A DNA stretch of 64,000 nucleotides. It comes from Siphonodentalium dalli. Lineage: Eukaryota; Mollusca; Scaphopoda; Gadilida; Siphonodentaliidae. This document shows positions 11,253 through 23,343 of the stretch, in pieces (position 1 is the first letter of the stretch; the number at the start of each line of letters is the position of its first letter). Both the position numbers and the translations under genes were made by a program. Under the pieces are notes generated by a model that worked only from the letters and a program-made list of their open reading frames with translations, ran no database searches and was not told the origin of the DNA. The stretch lies in the NCBI GenBank assembly GCA_032622095.1, contig CP136067.1, positions 56,771,899 to 56,835,898 of the forward strand, read 5' to 3'.

Positions 11253-12149
11253 TTAGTTTCACGTCACATTAATTGATTTAAGTATGCTTTATCGAGGTTT
11301 TGGATCATGTAATAGATAAAATCTACAACACGTCCCCAGTTTATAGCAGAATTTACAAAATTGGACCAGTAAATTAGGTTTGGACCTAGCCAAAGGCTCG
11401 ACCCGGACCTAATTTACTGGACTCGTTCTGTAAATTCAGTTATAAACTATAGGGACTCGTTGTAGATTCTATTTATTACGACGCGTGAGTGTTGAAATGT
11501 TCTATCTCCCATTTTTGCTTTTGTTGAGAAATCGACTTTGAAATTTTGGACCCTTTGTTCGTGCATTTCTAGACATATCAGACGGAAGATAACAATGAAT
11601 TTGAGTTTATTTATCTTTCCATTTAGAAACTTACAAAAGCGACGGACAGCACGATGCAAATTTATTTCTTATGCGGAAGCGATTTCTGAGGAAAACTAAA
11701 ATTAGTTTCACGTCACATTAATTGATTCAAGTATGCTTTATCGAGGTTTTGGATCATGTAATAGATCAAATCTACAACACGTCCCCAGTTTGTAGCAGAA
11801 TTTACAAAATTGGACCAGTAAATTATGTTTTGACCTAGCCAAAGGCTCGACCCGGACCTAATTTACTGGACTCGTTCTGTAAATTCAGTTATAAACTATA
11901 GGGACTCGTTGTAGATTCTATTTATTACGACGCGTGAGTGTTGAAATGTTCTATCTCCCATTTTTGCTTTTGTTGAGAAATCGACTTTGAAATTTTGGAC
12001 CCTTGTTCGTGCATTTCTAGACATATCAGACGGAAGATAACAATAAATTTGAGTTTATTTATCTTTCCATTTAGAAATTTACAAAAGCGACGGACAGTAC
12101 GATGCAAATTTATTTCTTATGCGGAAGCTATTTCTGAGGTAAACTAAAA
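11253..12149 (+). repeat. 449-bp tandem duplication with an internal long hairpin in each copy
   Basis: TTAGTTTCACGTCACATTAA starts at 11253 and again at 11702, and the two copies stay closely similar over their full length, differing by few substitutions and small indels. Each copy holds an imperfect hairpin (about 11309-11479 and 11758-11928): the left arm has ATCTACAACACGTCCC and CAGTAAATTAGGT, the right arm their reverse complements with a few mismatches, joined by a short loop. The hairpins resemble a MITE; the duplication appears to have copied it with its flanks. Confidence 0.85.
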
Positions 12150-12718
12150 TGGCAGCACTGTTGTGAAAAGTTTGTTATTAATCGACCGGAATTACGGCTT
12201 CAGAAAATCACTTGCTTCGCACACCCAGCAGAACAACAACACACAAAAGTTAGACAATGCAGTCAGCTAACGTAGATAGTAGAACTAAAAAATATCGTGC
12301 CTTTCAAATGCATAAGAGTGCGCAAAGCCGAGACGTGCTAAATATAGCCGGGACTACATGGTCGGAGATAGGTGTCGACCATCCCACAATAGAACTATAC
12401 ACGAAATATGTTAGGAAATCACGTGATATACAATATTAGTTTCTAGAGCATTTGTGGAACTGTACTTTTGTAAATGGACTTATGTTGAAGATCCCACAAG
12501 AAGAATACAAACCGGAACTACTTTGTGCTAAGAGCGATGACGAACGTAACATCAGCGATTCACTCCAGTTGGTGTACAGATAATCACGGAGATTTGTTTT
12601 GTTAATCAAACTTAAATCACGATAAAGGTAGTTATAGTGTCAATAATGGTGGACTCAGTCAATGATTAAACTTATCCGACACAAGGGTGTGGAATAAATG
12701 CAGAACACAAATTGCATC
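12150..12718. other. Unassigned stretch with one small open frame
   Basis: A 60-codon open frame at 12257-12439 (+) starts MQSANVDSRTKKYRAF. It is lysine- and arginine-rich, has no recognised domain, and is followed by more AT-rich sequence. Nothing near it looks like a promoter or splice site strong enough to support it. It could be a gene fragment or chance. Confidence 0.35.
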
Positions 12719-12843
12719 ATAATATAGAATCTCTTATCGAACTCGTTGCGGACGGAGCATAGTCAATTACACTCAAGCTCCGATTTCGTGAAATATATCA
12801 TTCTGCCGTCCGCAACTTATTCGATAAAAGATTCTAGATTATA
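12719..12843. mobile_element. Hairpin MITE with about 37-bp imperfect arms
   Basis: The left arm (TAGAATCTCTTATCGAAC then GTTGCGGACGG) matches the reverse complement of the right arm (CCGTCCGCAACTTATTCGAT then AAAAGATTCTAGATTATA) with few mismatches. About 50 bp lie between the arms. There is no coding capacity. Confidence 0.7.
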
Positions 12844-12948
12844 AGATTCGGGTTGTATTATGTCTATATATTTCGAACTAAGCCACGTCAGAGAATAATC
12901 AACCTTAACGAAAGGCCACCTTTACGGAGCATCCTCCTCAGTGCACTT

Positions 12949-13467
12949 TTAAAGATACGGGCGGCGTTGGCGGTGGGTATGCTGTTAAAATATTCAGCTC
13001 CGTCAAAAACCGCCATAAACAGAAAGAATAGTAAAATATAGACATACCTTGTTCTTATACCAATTAGAAATATGGCATAAACAATATGTTATTGTCATAT
13101 GTTTTCCTTTGATATGTAAACAAAAGCGAAAAACGTCATAGAACCTGGATTTTGTTTAGATCCGGATATGGTAAACATAAAGAGCATTATTTGTTACTGT
13201 TTTCCTGATATGGAAATAACAAAGAGCGTTTATATAATTTGTGTGTGATTAACCAATAGAATTGCGCTGTGTTATGTAAACAGAAGCAAAACTTCTGTAA
13301 CACGGGGAGGTTCTTGTTTACGTACACCATCGTACGTCTTGACGACAATATACTATTTACGAGCTGATTATGTTTGGCATATGAACAAAACTATATATAT
13401 TTCATTCCGTTGATGGCGATTTGAACAAATATAAATATTTCTGCAACGAACGCCGCCGTGCCTTTAA
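12949..13467 (+). mobile_element. TTAA-flanked MITE, family T, copy 1
   Basis: The element is bounded on both sides by TTAA. Its ends are inverted: AAAGATACGGGCGGCGTT on the left pairs with the complement of AACGCCGCCGTGCCTTT on the right, allowing one gap and two substitutions. TTAA duplications are the hallmark of piggyBac-type insertion, so a piggyBac-like source is the best guess. Two further copies lie at 17.4 and 21.2 kb in the same orientation. This copy is the most diverged, yet its end symmetry is the best kept. Confidence 0.65.
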
Positions 13468-14469
13468 GTATGGACATGTAATTCTGTCGTAATGTGACGT
13501 TTGGTCTCAGTGAGTTAACCATTGTTACTTGAGACTTGGATACCAGTAATCCACCCGTCAGCAGTACATTGTTGTTATCCAAATCCATTGTCTATAAAAA
13601 CAGAAGATCGTTTTATTTGCTTCTGTATTCATTATATTGGGGTTGTCGCGCCGATGTCTATATATCGTTTGATGAGAAATCGATGATCAGGCCCATCTTA
13701 ATTGTAATAACAAGTGTAGCGTAAGTCAACAAACAAGGACACGGAGAATATAAAGTCTATCATGAAGTGCGCCGTTTCAGATGCTATCACAATCGAATAG
13801 ACCATCTCTCCGGCGATCACAATCGAATACGCCATCTCTCTCCTGCGAAATCGATATGTCGACGACTGTTTGGCCGCCATTCTGTAATTCACCTTGTCAA
13901 GTTTCCCGCACCTGATTGAAGTAGCGTGCTACAAACTCATCTCGACGGCACCCTGCATCCACGACATCAGCATGAATGTGAAGAGATCGATTTATAAACC
14001 AATTCAATAAAATAAACCCACACTGTGTGAATTATTCGCACAACTACTTTCACGGAAGCGCGTGCGTTCTCAGTCGGAATTCTAGAAGTGGCAGACAAAA
14101 GAGCATTATTCAGGTAAGTTCCGTTTCGCTGTTTGAAATATGACTTTTCGCGCCAAATTTAATCATCATCATCATCAATGTTTGGGGAGTAAGTAGCCAT
14201 GACTGTTACCCCTTTCACATAATAACATACATGTATAGAATACATTAAATTAAATAATTCAGTTTTAAAGCTATCCATGACGTTTAGTCGTACATATACC
14301 GCTCGTTATAACAGTTATTTCGAATAGCTCCTTGAACGGTTGAACCGATTCATTGGAAACAATGTAATCTGATAAACTATTCCAGTTTGTAATCACTCTC
14401 TGTGAAAAGAAATATTTTCGCACATCTTTGACAAGTATGTTCTTTGCATCTTATGGAATGACTTGTTCA
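13468..14469. other. Unassigned stretch with a consensus splice donor
   Basis: No protein gene is recognised. ATCACAATCGAATA followed by CCATCTCTC occurs twice near 13.78-13.84 kb as a small tandem duplication. CAG|GTAAGT at 14111-14119 is a perfect 5' splice-site consensus preceded by a relatively GC-rich stretch, which could be a non-coding first exon. No acceptor or coding exon could be linked to it. Confidence 0.3.
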
Positions 14470-15240
14470 CACACTAGAACGTTTGCCTGGTATTTTTTAC
14501 AGGTATTTCGTCATAGAAAACCATATAGTGCCCAGTGTGGTGCCATGATGTGAACGAAAAAATTGGTATAAAATGCATCTTTACCAAATCTAACGACATG
14601 AGAAGTGAAATTTATGTAGTTCCACGTGCAACAGTGCTACCCACATTTGCCTTCAAATACATGTACCAGTATGATTCATTCTTGTAAGATAATTCCATGT
14701 TATTCACAAGCACATTTCGGCAACAATCCTGCAGATGTATACAGATATCTTACTACTCACATAGTTAGCTGTGGTGCATATACAGTTTTGAGTTCGTTGT
14801 CTGACACATAATAGCTTTCTGCATCGATATGACTAAAAATAAATGCCAGGCAAATTTGCCAGGCATTCTTTTGCAGGCAATTCGGAAATAGAAAGTTACA
14901 TTGAGCTAGAAACCAAATGCAACAAGGGCTTCTAAAATGCATCTGTACCACAGCTAACTATACATGAGAAGTTAAACCCATGTATAGTTCCATCAATAGC
15001 GATGTTATCGAAATTTGCCAGTAAATAACATGCAATTATCTCGAAAGAATTAACCATACTGGTATGTTAAGGCAATGTGCTAGTTGCACCGTTACAAGTT
15101 GAACTACCGAAATGTTAATTATCATGTCGTTAGCTTTGGTAAATATACATTTTATATGCGTGTTGTGCCGTTCATATACTGGCACCATACGGATTACGAT
15201 TATGAGCAAATGCCTGGAAAAACTGCCGTGCAAACTTGCC
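14470..15240 (+). repeat. Dispersed repeat, inverted partner at 54.2-54.6 kb
   Basis: GGTATTT..., TATTTCGTCATAGAAAACCA and ACGACATGAGAAGT followed by GTAGTTCCAC occur here on the plus strand and as reverse complements at 54.50-54.62 kb. The part near 14.93-15.06 kb repeats some of the same words (ATGAGAAGTTAAA, TATAGTTCCA), so this block may hold two partial copies. There is no coding content. Confidence 0.6.
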
Positions 15241-16659
15241 CGTGTATGAACGTACCCTTAGCATCTAGTTCCATGTTTAATAATCAATATAGTTATGTAC
15301 AAATGAACCAGTCTCCGACAGTCTGTCCCTCGGTATGCAATACTTTTATAAATATGTACATGTATTAATATTAAAATCGCATATTTTGTTAATATACTTC
15401 TCCCCATAAAAGGATGTCAACTGGCAGCTACTGGTTGTTTGCTATTGATTTTTTGTATCTGTTTGTTTCAGTTTTTTTATGACGGCAATAATGATTTTGT
15501 GATGTTTAAATAGCAAATTCACTTTTTGCATTTGTAAACTCCTAGTTTAGATGTCACATTTGGTTATCAACAGTTTTGGAGTGAAACAAAGCGGAAAGTG
15601 ATGTACATGTAGAATTACACTGTTGTAACTGTGAGTGTGGAACCTGAATACAAGTTTAATCCGTCTTTACTAAATACTTATTGACGACTATACATGTAGT
15701 TCTCTGTGGAAATTTCAGATAATAAGTTCAACAAACTTATTATCTGAACATTTCCAACCAATGATAAGGAATCCTCCTGCACCTGTATCATCATTTTATT
15801 TGTCTGTCGTCTGCTTACATTTCCTGAACATCCCTCCAGATGAATCAGAGAGATAATAGAGATGAAGCGGCCTATAATGTTCGAGGTTGCATGAAGTATC
15901 ATCCCTTTATATAATATTGTCTTGTGTTCACAGTCTTTGAGATAGGTTGAATTTACAATCATATACGGAATTGTAATCCTGAATTCAACGTGTGGCTTTC
16001 GTGAATTGAAATGAGTCCCTTAACATATATAACGCAATGACCATCATTTACAAAATTAACCTTTATCGAGTACTTTGTGAATGACATGTGGATTTCGGGT
16101 GTTCGGTTTGTTGCATGAAGAGGCACAAAACTAGGGAACAGAAATATGTGTTGTGTGTCTACGAGGCTGAAAATAGAGTCTGCATCTAAATGCAAAAACA
16201 TTTTTATTCACTTGCTATAATTGTCGCCGAAATGTTGAGCTCCAAATTAAACATATTTCTAAACTGCATGCACATGGAAACCCACAACTAATTAATATAA
16301 CATTTGGAATAGGAAGCGTGACAGCAGGGGTAATGCAAATTTGGATTAAATGGTGTGGACATGGAAAGTCACATAAACGTGGCATCTTGGAAATTATAAA
16401 GTGGAGAAATCAATCCTACTTTCCACCAACATATATATACCTGTTTACCATATTTGTTCATTTATATGTCACCCCGACCGACTGTAGATTGCAGTGTTCT
16501 CGAAAGTCTCATCTACCTCACTCCACCAGCACTGTTCAAAACTTGACTAAAAAGTGTGACATGTTCAAATGATCATGCATGTTTTCTTTTATTATATTTA
16601 TGGTCATCAAATAACAGACGTCGTCTATTTATTGCGCATTACACATATAATTTCAAAAC
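15241..16659. other. Unassigned stretch
   Basis: AT-rich sequence with no recognised gene. A short dyad, AATAAGTT...AACTTATT, lies near 15.72-15.74 kb (TCTGATAATAAGTT-like halves). Open frames are short and lack domain signatures. Confidence 0.45.
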
Positions 16660-17110
16660 TCGTTTTATGTGGATTAATCACAATCCGCTCCAACAATTCC
16701 GGAGATATATGCCCTTTTCCGACTTTGATTGTGCTGATTCAAGTTGTCTGGAAGATAACTTGAATAGTATTTCACAGAATTTCATGAAACTTTGCATATT
16801 ATCTTCATATGAGAAAGTCCCGGTCAAGTTAGAATTTTGATTCGGTTCGACCATGTTTGGCGGACTTATGATGTCCCTTTTTAACCTAGAATGTACTAAT
16901 TATTTTGTTTTCCGGTTATACCTTAAATTAAACTATAATATGTGGTTTAATTAAATGGAAATACAAGATTTCGAATTTGGTCTTAGTCTCTACATAATGT
17001 GCCCCTTTTCCACCTAGAATTTTCCTGTTATTTTGATGGTGGTCAATAGTTACTGTTGAAGTTCGGCCGAATATGTATTTGTCTCCATTTCCAATCTGCA
17101 GAGGAAATAT
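16660..17110. repeat. Degenerate dispersed repeat of a common invertebrate type
   Basis: Phrases such as TTTCATGAAACTTTGCATAT, GATTCGGTTCGACCATG and TTTGGCGGACTTATG, then CCCTTTTTAACCTAGAATG and, about 130 bp on, CCCCTTTTCCACCTAGAATT, indicate at least two diverged units. From general knowledge, repeats with 'CATGAAACTT' and 'GTTTGGCGGAC' phrasing are common in marine invertebrate genomes; I cannot name the family. Confidence 0.45.
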
Positions 17111-17438
17111 CATGAATATATCAAGTTTCATCTTCTCCTGATAACAATTGACTATATTCGTGTCTATATAATAAACTGTTTAACTTTGTAGTTAAAATCT
17201 CATCTCTTTTGAATTTCAACACTGAATTTGTCGGACGACGTGAGCACACATCTTCCACTTTCGGCCGCGGTTAATTACCCGCCGGCTTGATAAACTTTTC
17301 CACACAAAATATCAAATCATGTGCAAGATCTTTTATAATTACCGACATAAAACAATGATCTTTCGCCACAGAGTTATATTATTGTAATTAGATTCTTGAC
17401 ATGGTTCATGCATGGAAAATAAATTCGACGCGTTTTTT

Positions 17439-17943
17439 TTAAAGGTACGGTTGGCCTTGGCGGTGGGTATCCTGTGAAAATATTTGCACCCGTCAAAAAC
17501 CGCCACAATCAGAAAGAACATCAAAATGTAGACAGACTTTGTCCGTATACAAATAAGAAATATCGCATAAACAGTATGTTATTGTCAAATGTTTGACCAT
17601 TGTTATGTAAACAAAAGCATAAAAAGTTACTTTTCTGGTGTTTGTTTATATTATGATGGTAAACATAAAGAGCGTTCTTTGTTGGTGAATTCCTGATATG
17701 GAACTAATAAAGAGTGTTCATGCCATTTGTGTGTGATTAGCCAGTAGCATTGTGCTGTCTTCTGTAACACAATCAGGCTCTTGCTTAGGTAAATATAGTA
17801 GGTCTTTATGATGACATGCTGTTTACGTGATGGTCATGGTGTATATGAACGAAACTGTATGCGTTTTAATGTTTTTCTGTTTACGGTGATTAGAACAAAT
17901 ATTAATATTTTCGACAACTAAGGCCTCACGTACGTGCCTTTAA
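17439..17943 (+). mobile_element. TTAA-flanked MITE, family T, copy 2
   Basis: Same family and orientation as the elements at 12.9 and 21.2 kb. It begins TTAAAGGTACGGTTGGCC and ends ACGTGCCTTTAA. Internal sequence (GTCAAAAACCGCCAC, AGTATGTTATTGTCAAATG, TTGTTATGTAAACAAAAGC) is almost the same as copy 3, so these two are the younger pair. No reading frame of note. Confidence 0.75.
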
Positions 17944-18427
17944 CCGATAGAGAATTTCCGTGCCATATATATCGCAATTCTTCGATTATTTTCGACGCAG
18001 TGAAATGTAAAAATCAACATAAGATATACGCATTTGCATACATGTACAAGGCAACTGTATCATGGGATGACGTACGCAGGACATTTAGAATGAATTGATT
18101 TGTCCTAAAGTTGCTTAGAAGCCAAAACGTCCATCGAGTATGTCATTGAAGTCGTACATCCTAAATTGTTCCCAACATGATGGTTAAAGTAATGGGGTCA
18201 AATTTACTATACTGATGCGACTACATTACTCTTAGTACTCCGGCCATTAAACATATTAAAGATATAACTCTTGTTTCGATAACGGTTATCCCATTATAAC
18301 GAATTCGGAAACGCGCCTATGCTATTTCGTATACAAATTTGTTCTTTAAAATTATTGGTCATAAATCATAACCTTAATCGAAGAAAGAGTTATTCTTATT
18401 ATTTATTCCAAGTATTGGTAAAAGAGA

Positions 18428-18503
<76 letters not shown>

Positions 18504-19340
18504 AGAGAGAGAGAGAGAGAGAGAGCTTGTTTATTCCTCCACGCACGGGAGACGTAGTGTGCAACGAAAATACAACTATACATAATACAAAAACAAGAAT
18601 AATATGGCGTTACGTGTATGTTATCAGAACAGACACGAATGTATCGTGTGAATTATAAGCAATTACTGCACTATATATACGTGTATATATAACTACAATA
18701 CTATACTATATACACAGGTATATATAAGAACTTGTACGGCGATTGCAATCACAGAAGTCATATATCTTCAAATTATAATTGTGGGATATTCAATCAACTT
18801 CAATGTCTATAATTGGGATATAATATTTTAGACATCGCCATATGGTGGCATTCCATATAATATACAGAGATGCGATGTTATCATTTCATTGTGATATTTG
18901 TATACTTTAGTATACTGTAGACAGTAATAATATAATTGTATTATTACATTTGCTATATTCTTTCCCGACAAATTGGGGATATTAAAGATCAGAAGTATGC
19001 ATGATGGATGTATCTATCTATCTATATATGAGTCGCCACTCGCAAACAATCATATGTGACATAATACACTTATGAACGAGAAGCAATCTGTGAATAAATT
19101 ATTTTCATTGGGAATATTTGAGGGATGAAGTCCGCCCAGCGACTGGCATCCGAATGCATACATTAGAAATTCGTAGCATGACAATTGATCCATTGTGACA
19201 AAGATAGGGATAGGAATGAAGTCAGTTCAATAAAGAATGTGTATTTATTTACATCTTGGTTCAAGTTGGTCCTATTACCATTGACATACATGCAGGTGTA
19301 ACGCCTTGTTAGTTGATGGCGGATTTGAAGTACAGACTAC
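17944..19340. other. Unassigned stretch with microsatellite
   Basis: No gene recognised. Contains the (GA)n tract listed separately and an AT-rich zone near 18.67-18.73 kb with repeated GTATATATA words. Confidence 0.5.
18423..18525 (+). repeat. (GA)n microsatellite, about 103 bp
   Basis: Nearly pure AG dinucleotide repeat, interrupted by one GACA and a G8 block at 18496-18503. The Arg/Glu and Leu/Ser open frames that cross it are artefacts of the repeat. Confidence 0.97.
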
Positions 19341-19344
19341 GCAA

Positions 19345-19950
19345 TAAAATATGCGAGTTTTGTCAGTTGTCCGTCCCTGTCGTTTTCGCAACACTGTGCG
19401 TCAGAATGGGTCAGAAGTGAGCAACAATACTTCTATATTAATACTTCTACTAAACGGACATGGCTCACATCTCAGTTCGCGATCGTATCTCGGCTCGCAT
19501 CTCAGTTCGCGATCGTATCTCAGCTCGCATGTCAGTATCTCAGATGACTCTGAGATTATGTCCTTAAATTGTGATCGCCGTGATTGTGTCCTTAAGTATT
19601 ATCTCGTAGTGGCCATCAAATCATTCGTCGTCGAGAAAAACGAGACTCGATCTTGCGAAACACAAAGAGCTAAGCTATGACCTGTTAACAGCATAATTAA
19701 GTACCAAATAATCACGGCACGCAGAACCATAATCCCCTTACTGCGAGTGGCAAGCATGAATGTCTCACAAACGGACTCGTAATCGTCAATTCTGCGAAAA
19801 GTTTTTGGACCATGCAAACAAATTACGACTACAAATAGCTATTCGTAATAATTATCTGTCGTCGTTAATTGTGCTAAAGGTGTCTCTGTTTTGCAATCGA
19901 CATGAAAGACAAGACTTCTGTATATTATCAACATTAACATGACACATTCT
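19345..19950 (+). repeat. Repeat family Q, inverted partial copy
   Basis: GTCTCACAAACGGACTCGTAA, TCAATTCTGCGAAAAG and AGCTATTCGTAATAATTATC match, in reverse complement, 59.11-59.21 kb. GAGATTATGTCCTTAAATTGTG matches 61.04-61.06 kb, and CGAAACACAAAG matches near 60.82 kb. A copy in the 59-kb orientation also lies at 40.9-45.2 kb. At 19463-19550 there is a 30-bp tandem (GCTCRCATCTCAGTTCGCG then ATCGTATCTC) of about two and a half units. The serine-rich open frame across it follows from this repetition. The family identity is unknown. Confidence 0.65.
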
Positions 19951-21162
19951 CATGTTTTATATGGCATCAGCAAATATAGTGTATATACTGTTCGTATCAA
20001 TTCTGATGTGCAGAGTTGCAAACACGCATTGAGACAATCGAACGCATCCATATTAATTGTTCATCAAGCGGGCGTTATTGTGTTCCATCCTTCTACTCCG
20101 GGAAAACGGAATCAGAAATACGTCCTGTCTGGACGAGTTTCTGTTGGGCATAAAGTGGGATTTACATTTTAAAGATACATCTATTATCTACAATCAGATT
20201 GTATGATGCCTGTATGTCATCAAATATTCATGGGCGACGACCCCTAGAGGGAAGGGTCATTTAGTTCTTGGATTGTCTTGGAAACTAGATTCATCGACGA
20301 ATGAAGTGCAATGAGCAAGAAACAATCAATTGTCTACTCCTGAAAATACGACGTTAATTACTTATACAATTAACCCTTTGATTTATTAATTGATATTTCT
20401 AAAAGTGCACAATGGAGTGGCCTACGTGTTCTAGGTGTTCGGATACGAGCAGTCGGTATATAGTCGGATAAACACACTATGTTTTTATTCGAGCATGTTG
20501 GGTTAACCACATACCAACTATATAGTATTATAGTAAGAACAAAATATGTCTATATTTTAATATTCTTTCTGTTAATGGCGGTTTTAACGGCTGTGATTAT
20601 TTTAACAGCAATACTCATCGCGAAGACCATCCGCATCTTTAGCTCACCGGAGGCACACGAATAATCAAAATTAACACACAAAGAACCAAAGTATTCAGCA
20701 TAGATCCATCATATATCTATATGTACGCCGAGTACATTTACAATATAGCTAGTTAGCTACACATATCGACCCACTTTGAACGTGATAAAAGCTGGTAACT
20801 ACTTGATTTAATTCGAGGTTTGAAAGTCACCATTCTGTTTCCGAAGATTTAACCCTTTCTATATTAAATTCATTCTCCCACTCAGTTTTAAACTTATACA
20901 TTGGAATGTTCTATTATTCGTCTGGAGGGGTGTTCTTGAAAACAAAGGAGACAACAGATGCAAGTGCTGAAGAAGTCCTATCTATTAGTTGGAAATGTTA
21001 ATTTACAGAGCTATTATGGACTTGTTCGGGTGCGATAAACTGATAAGTTAGTATTCAGGCGCTATGCTAACTGTTGGGAATATAGCATTCTACTAGCATC
21101 ACCGAAAATCTCAAAGACATCGACCATACCACTCCATAGATATCATCGTCTGAACTATACGC
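19951..21162. other. Unassigned stretch
   Basis: No gene recognised. A 61-codon open frame at 20479-20664 (+) encodes one hydrophobic segment of about 25 residues (ILIFFLLMAVLTAVIILTAI region), which could be a membrane helix or simply an AT-rich chance frame. A 77-codon frame at 19939-20172 shows no domain. Confidence 0.35.
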
Positions 21163-21663
21163 TTAAAGGTACGGTTGGCCTTGTCGGTGGTTATCCTGGT
21201 ATTTCCACCCGTCAAAAACCGCCACAAACAGAAAGAACATCAAAATGTAGACAGACGTTGTCCGTATACAAATAAGAAATATCGCATAAACAGTATGTTA
21301 TTGTCAAATGTTTGACCATTGTTATGTAAACAAAAGCATAAAAAGTTACTTTTCTGGTGTTTGTTTATATTATGATGGTAAACAAAAAGAGCGTTCTTTG
21401 TTGGTGAATTCGTTATATGGAACTAATAAAGAGCGTTTATGCCATTTGTGTGTGATTAGCCAGTAGCACTGTGCTGTATTATGTAACACAATCAGGCTCT
21501 TGCTTAGGTAAAATATAGTAGGTCTTTATGATAACATGCTGTTTACGTGATGGTCATGGTATATATGAACGAAACTGATGTATGCGTTTTAATGTTTTTT
21601 CTGTTTACGGCGATTAGAACAAATATGAATATTTTCGACAACTAAGGCCTCACGTGCCTTTAA
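21163..21663 (+). mobile_element. TTAA-flanked MITE, family T, copy 3
   Basis: Flanked by TTAA at 21163-21166 and 21660-21663. Nearly identical to copy 2 at 17.4 kb except for small indels (for example a shortened GGTATCCTG region near 21.19 kb). All three copies point the same way. There is no coding capacity; mobilisation would need a transposase in trans. Confidence 0.75.
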
Positions 21664-22465
21664 TTGTAAATATAACGCAAATTATTTCGCCGTCGAGTGA
21701 CGGTCTGTGTACGGTAACGTTGTATTAATATTCGTAAAAATAACTACTTTGAGCAAGACTATTCTCCATTTCTATTTGATTAAAAACCCGGTGTGTTTCA
21801 CATCACTTTAATAAGTTCAAACAACTGTTGTTAGTTGAACATATCATCTGAACATTTGTTAATGGATAACTACTAATCAATGAGTATTTAGTATATAAAA
21901 GGTTAAAGTATATAAGATATAGGTTGGTCATACTTTGTGTAGTCAATATATTCGCTGCATGGTAATCGATTTCGTAAACTGTGGACAGCAACAAATTATG
22001 TACCAAAATGGAGACCAGCATCACTCATAATTGTTAAATACGATGGTTACTAACTGAACTTTAGATACACATAAATGCATCATAAGCGAAATGTAACTAA
22101 CTTTATACACCAGGATGAAAATATTATGTATGTGGGTTTACATTGTTCTAGATAGACCACTTAACACGCATTAACTGTGATCGAAGACTGGTTCTATACA
22201 GCAACCTTGTACAGGCGGACGATGAAAGGGGGCATGAAGGGGAACTATCTCCTGTTTGCATCTGCTGCGATCAGAGGACAAAACAGTATGTCTGCCGAGA
22301 TGACCCCTGATTGGTGCGTTGATAACAACATGAGAAACGAAAATCAATGGTTTTGCCGAAGCGACGTTGTTGTCGCTAAAGATGCACCGGCGGTCATTTT
22401 TATTGGCAATATAATAAGAGTCACTGGGAGACGACTGTATGTGGCTTAAATAACATTGTACATTC
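21664..22465. other. Unassigned stretch
   Basis: At 22171-22467 both strands are open for 90 or more codons in a somewhat GC-richer segment immediately before the hAT-2 element. The plus frame begins MIEDWFYTATLYRRTMKGG. I recognise no domain. It could be a decayed exon or transposon fragment; evidence is weak. Confidence 0.3.
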
Positions 22466-23047
22466 ATTCGGATCGGTCCTACTAAAACCCGACCGCACCC
22501 GACCGCATCCGACCGGACCGCCCCCAGGGGTCCGAACGAGATGGGGTTTGCAGTATCGTGTAGAATGGACCTGAATGTACTAAAGTTCCAATCCCCAAGT
22601 CGATAGCTCGAGCGAACATGGCACTGTTAACCCCTAACTTGCGGCCGTTTCCGCCAGGTACGCAAAATCCAAAAAGGCACCGACCGCACCTCCCTTGGCT
22701 GCCTGACCACGGAAATGGATATTATATCATGAAGTGAATACCCATATGCATCCATGTGCGATCGGACAAGTCGCTAGCTGCAGCGGAAGTGAATAAATTA
22801 ACCCATACGCTGCTGCCGAATTCGCTATGAAATTAACACCCGCCGACCGCACCAACCTCATGGGTCTGAGCAGAAACGGCAGCAAGTTAGGGGTTAACAG
22901 TGCCGAGCTATCGACTTGGGGATTGGAACTTTAGTACATTCAGGTCCATTCTACACGATTGTGCAAACCCCATCTCGCTCGGATCCCTGGGTGCGGTCCG
23001 GTCGGGTGCGGTCGGTGCGGTCGGGTTTTAGTAGGACCCATTCGGAT
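22466..23047. mobile_element. hAT-like foldback MITE (hAT-2) with long inverted arms and perfect 8-bp duplication
   Basis: The element is 22474-23039 (566 bp) between two copies of ATTCGGAT (22466-22473, 23040-23047). The arms are about 185 bp and closely inverted: GGTCCTACTAAAACCCGACC, GAGATGGGGTTTGCA, TGTAGAATGGACCTGAATG and CCCCAAGTCGATAGCTCG appear on the left, with their complements on the right. GACCGCACC-type words are repeated near each end. The 8-bp duplication fits hAT; P and Merlin elements also give 8-9 bp, so the superfamily is probable, not proven. No transposase is present. Confidence 0.8.
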
Positions 23048-23343
23048 TACACATATTAAAGGCCCAACATTTTAAGGGTCATGCGCACGTTTTATCAAAA
23101 TGTCTTCATTTTTCAAAATGTAATTTCTCAAGCAATTATTGTGAAACAATTAATATTCAAAAACCGCCAACTCGTTGGAAATTATAATCCCATTTACTGT
23201 ACTTTAGTGAATCGAAAATGTCACTGTGTTCAGCCTGAGGTGCCAAGAACTTCTGTAAAATATAATTGTTTTCAAAAGTACAGTTTATATATTCATGATA
23301 TCCTATCAATATACAGTTGTTGCTCGATGTCGAGGGAGACATT

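Noticed and set aside
18319-18585. Arg-Glu-rich or Leu-Ser-rich proteins
   Set aside because: They are pure translations of the (GA)n microsatellite.
22171-22467. Open frames on both strands before hAT-2 as a host exon
   Set aside because: No domain, splice pair or conservation could be shown. It is kept only as a weak note in the stretch entry.
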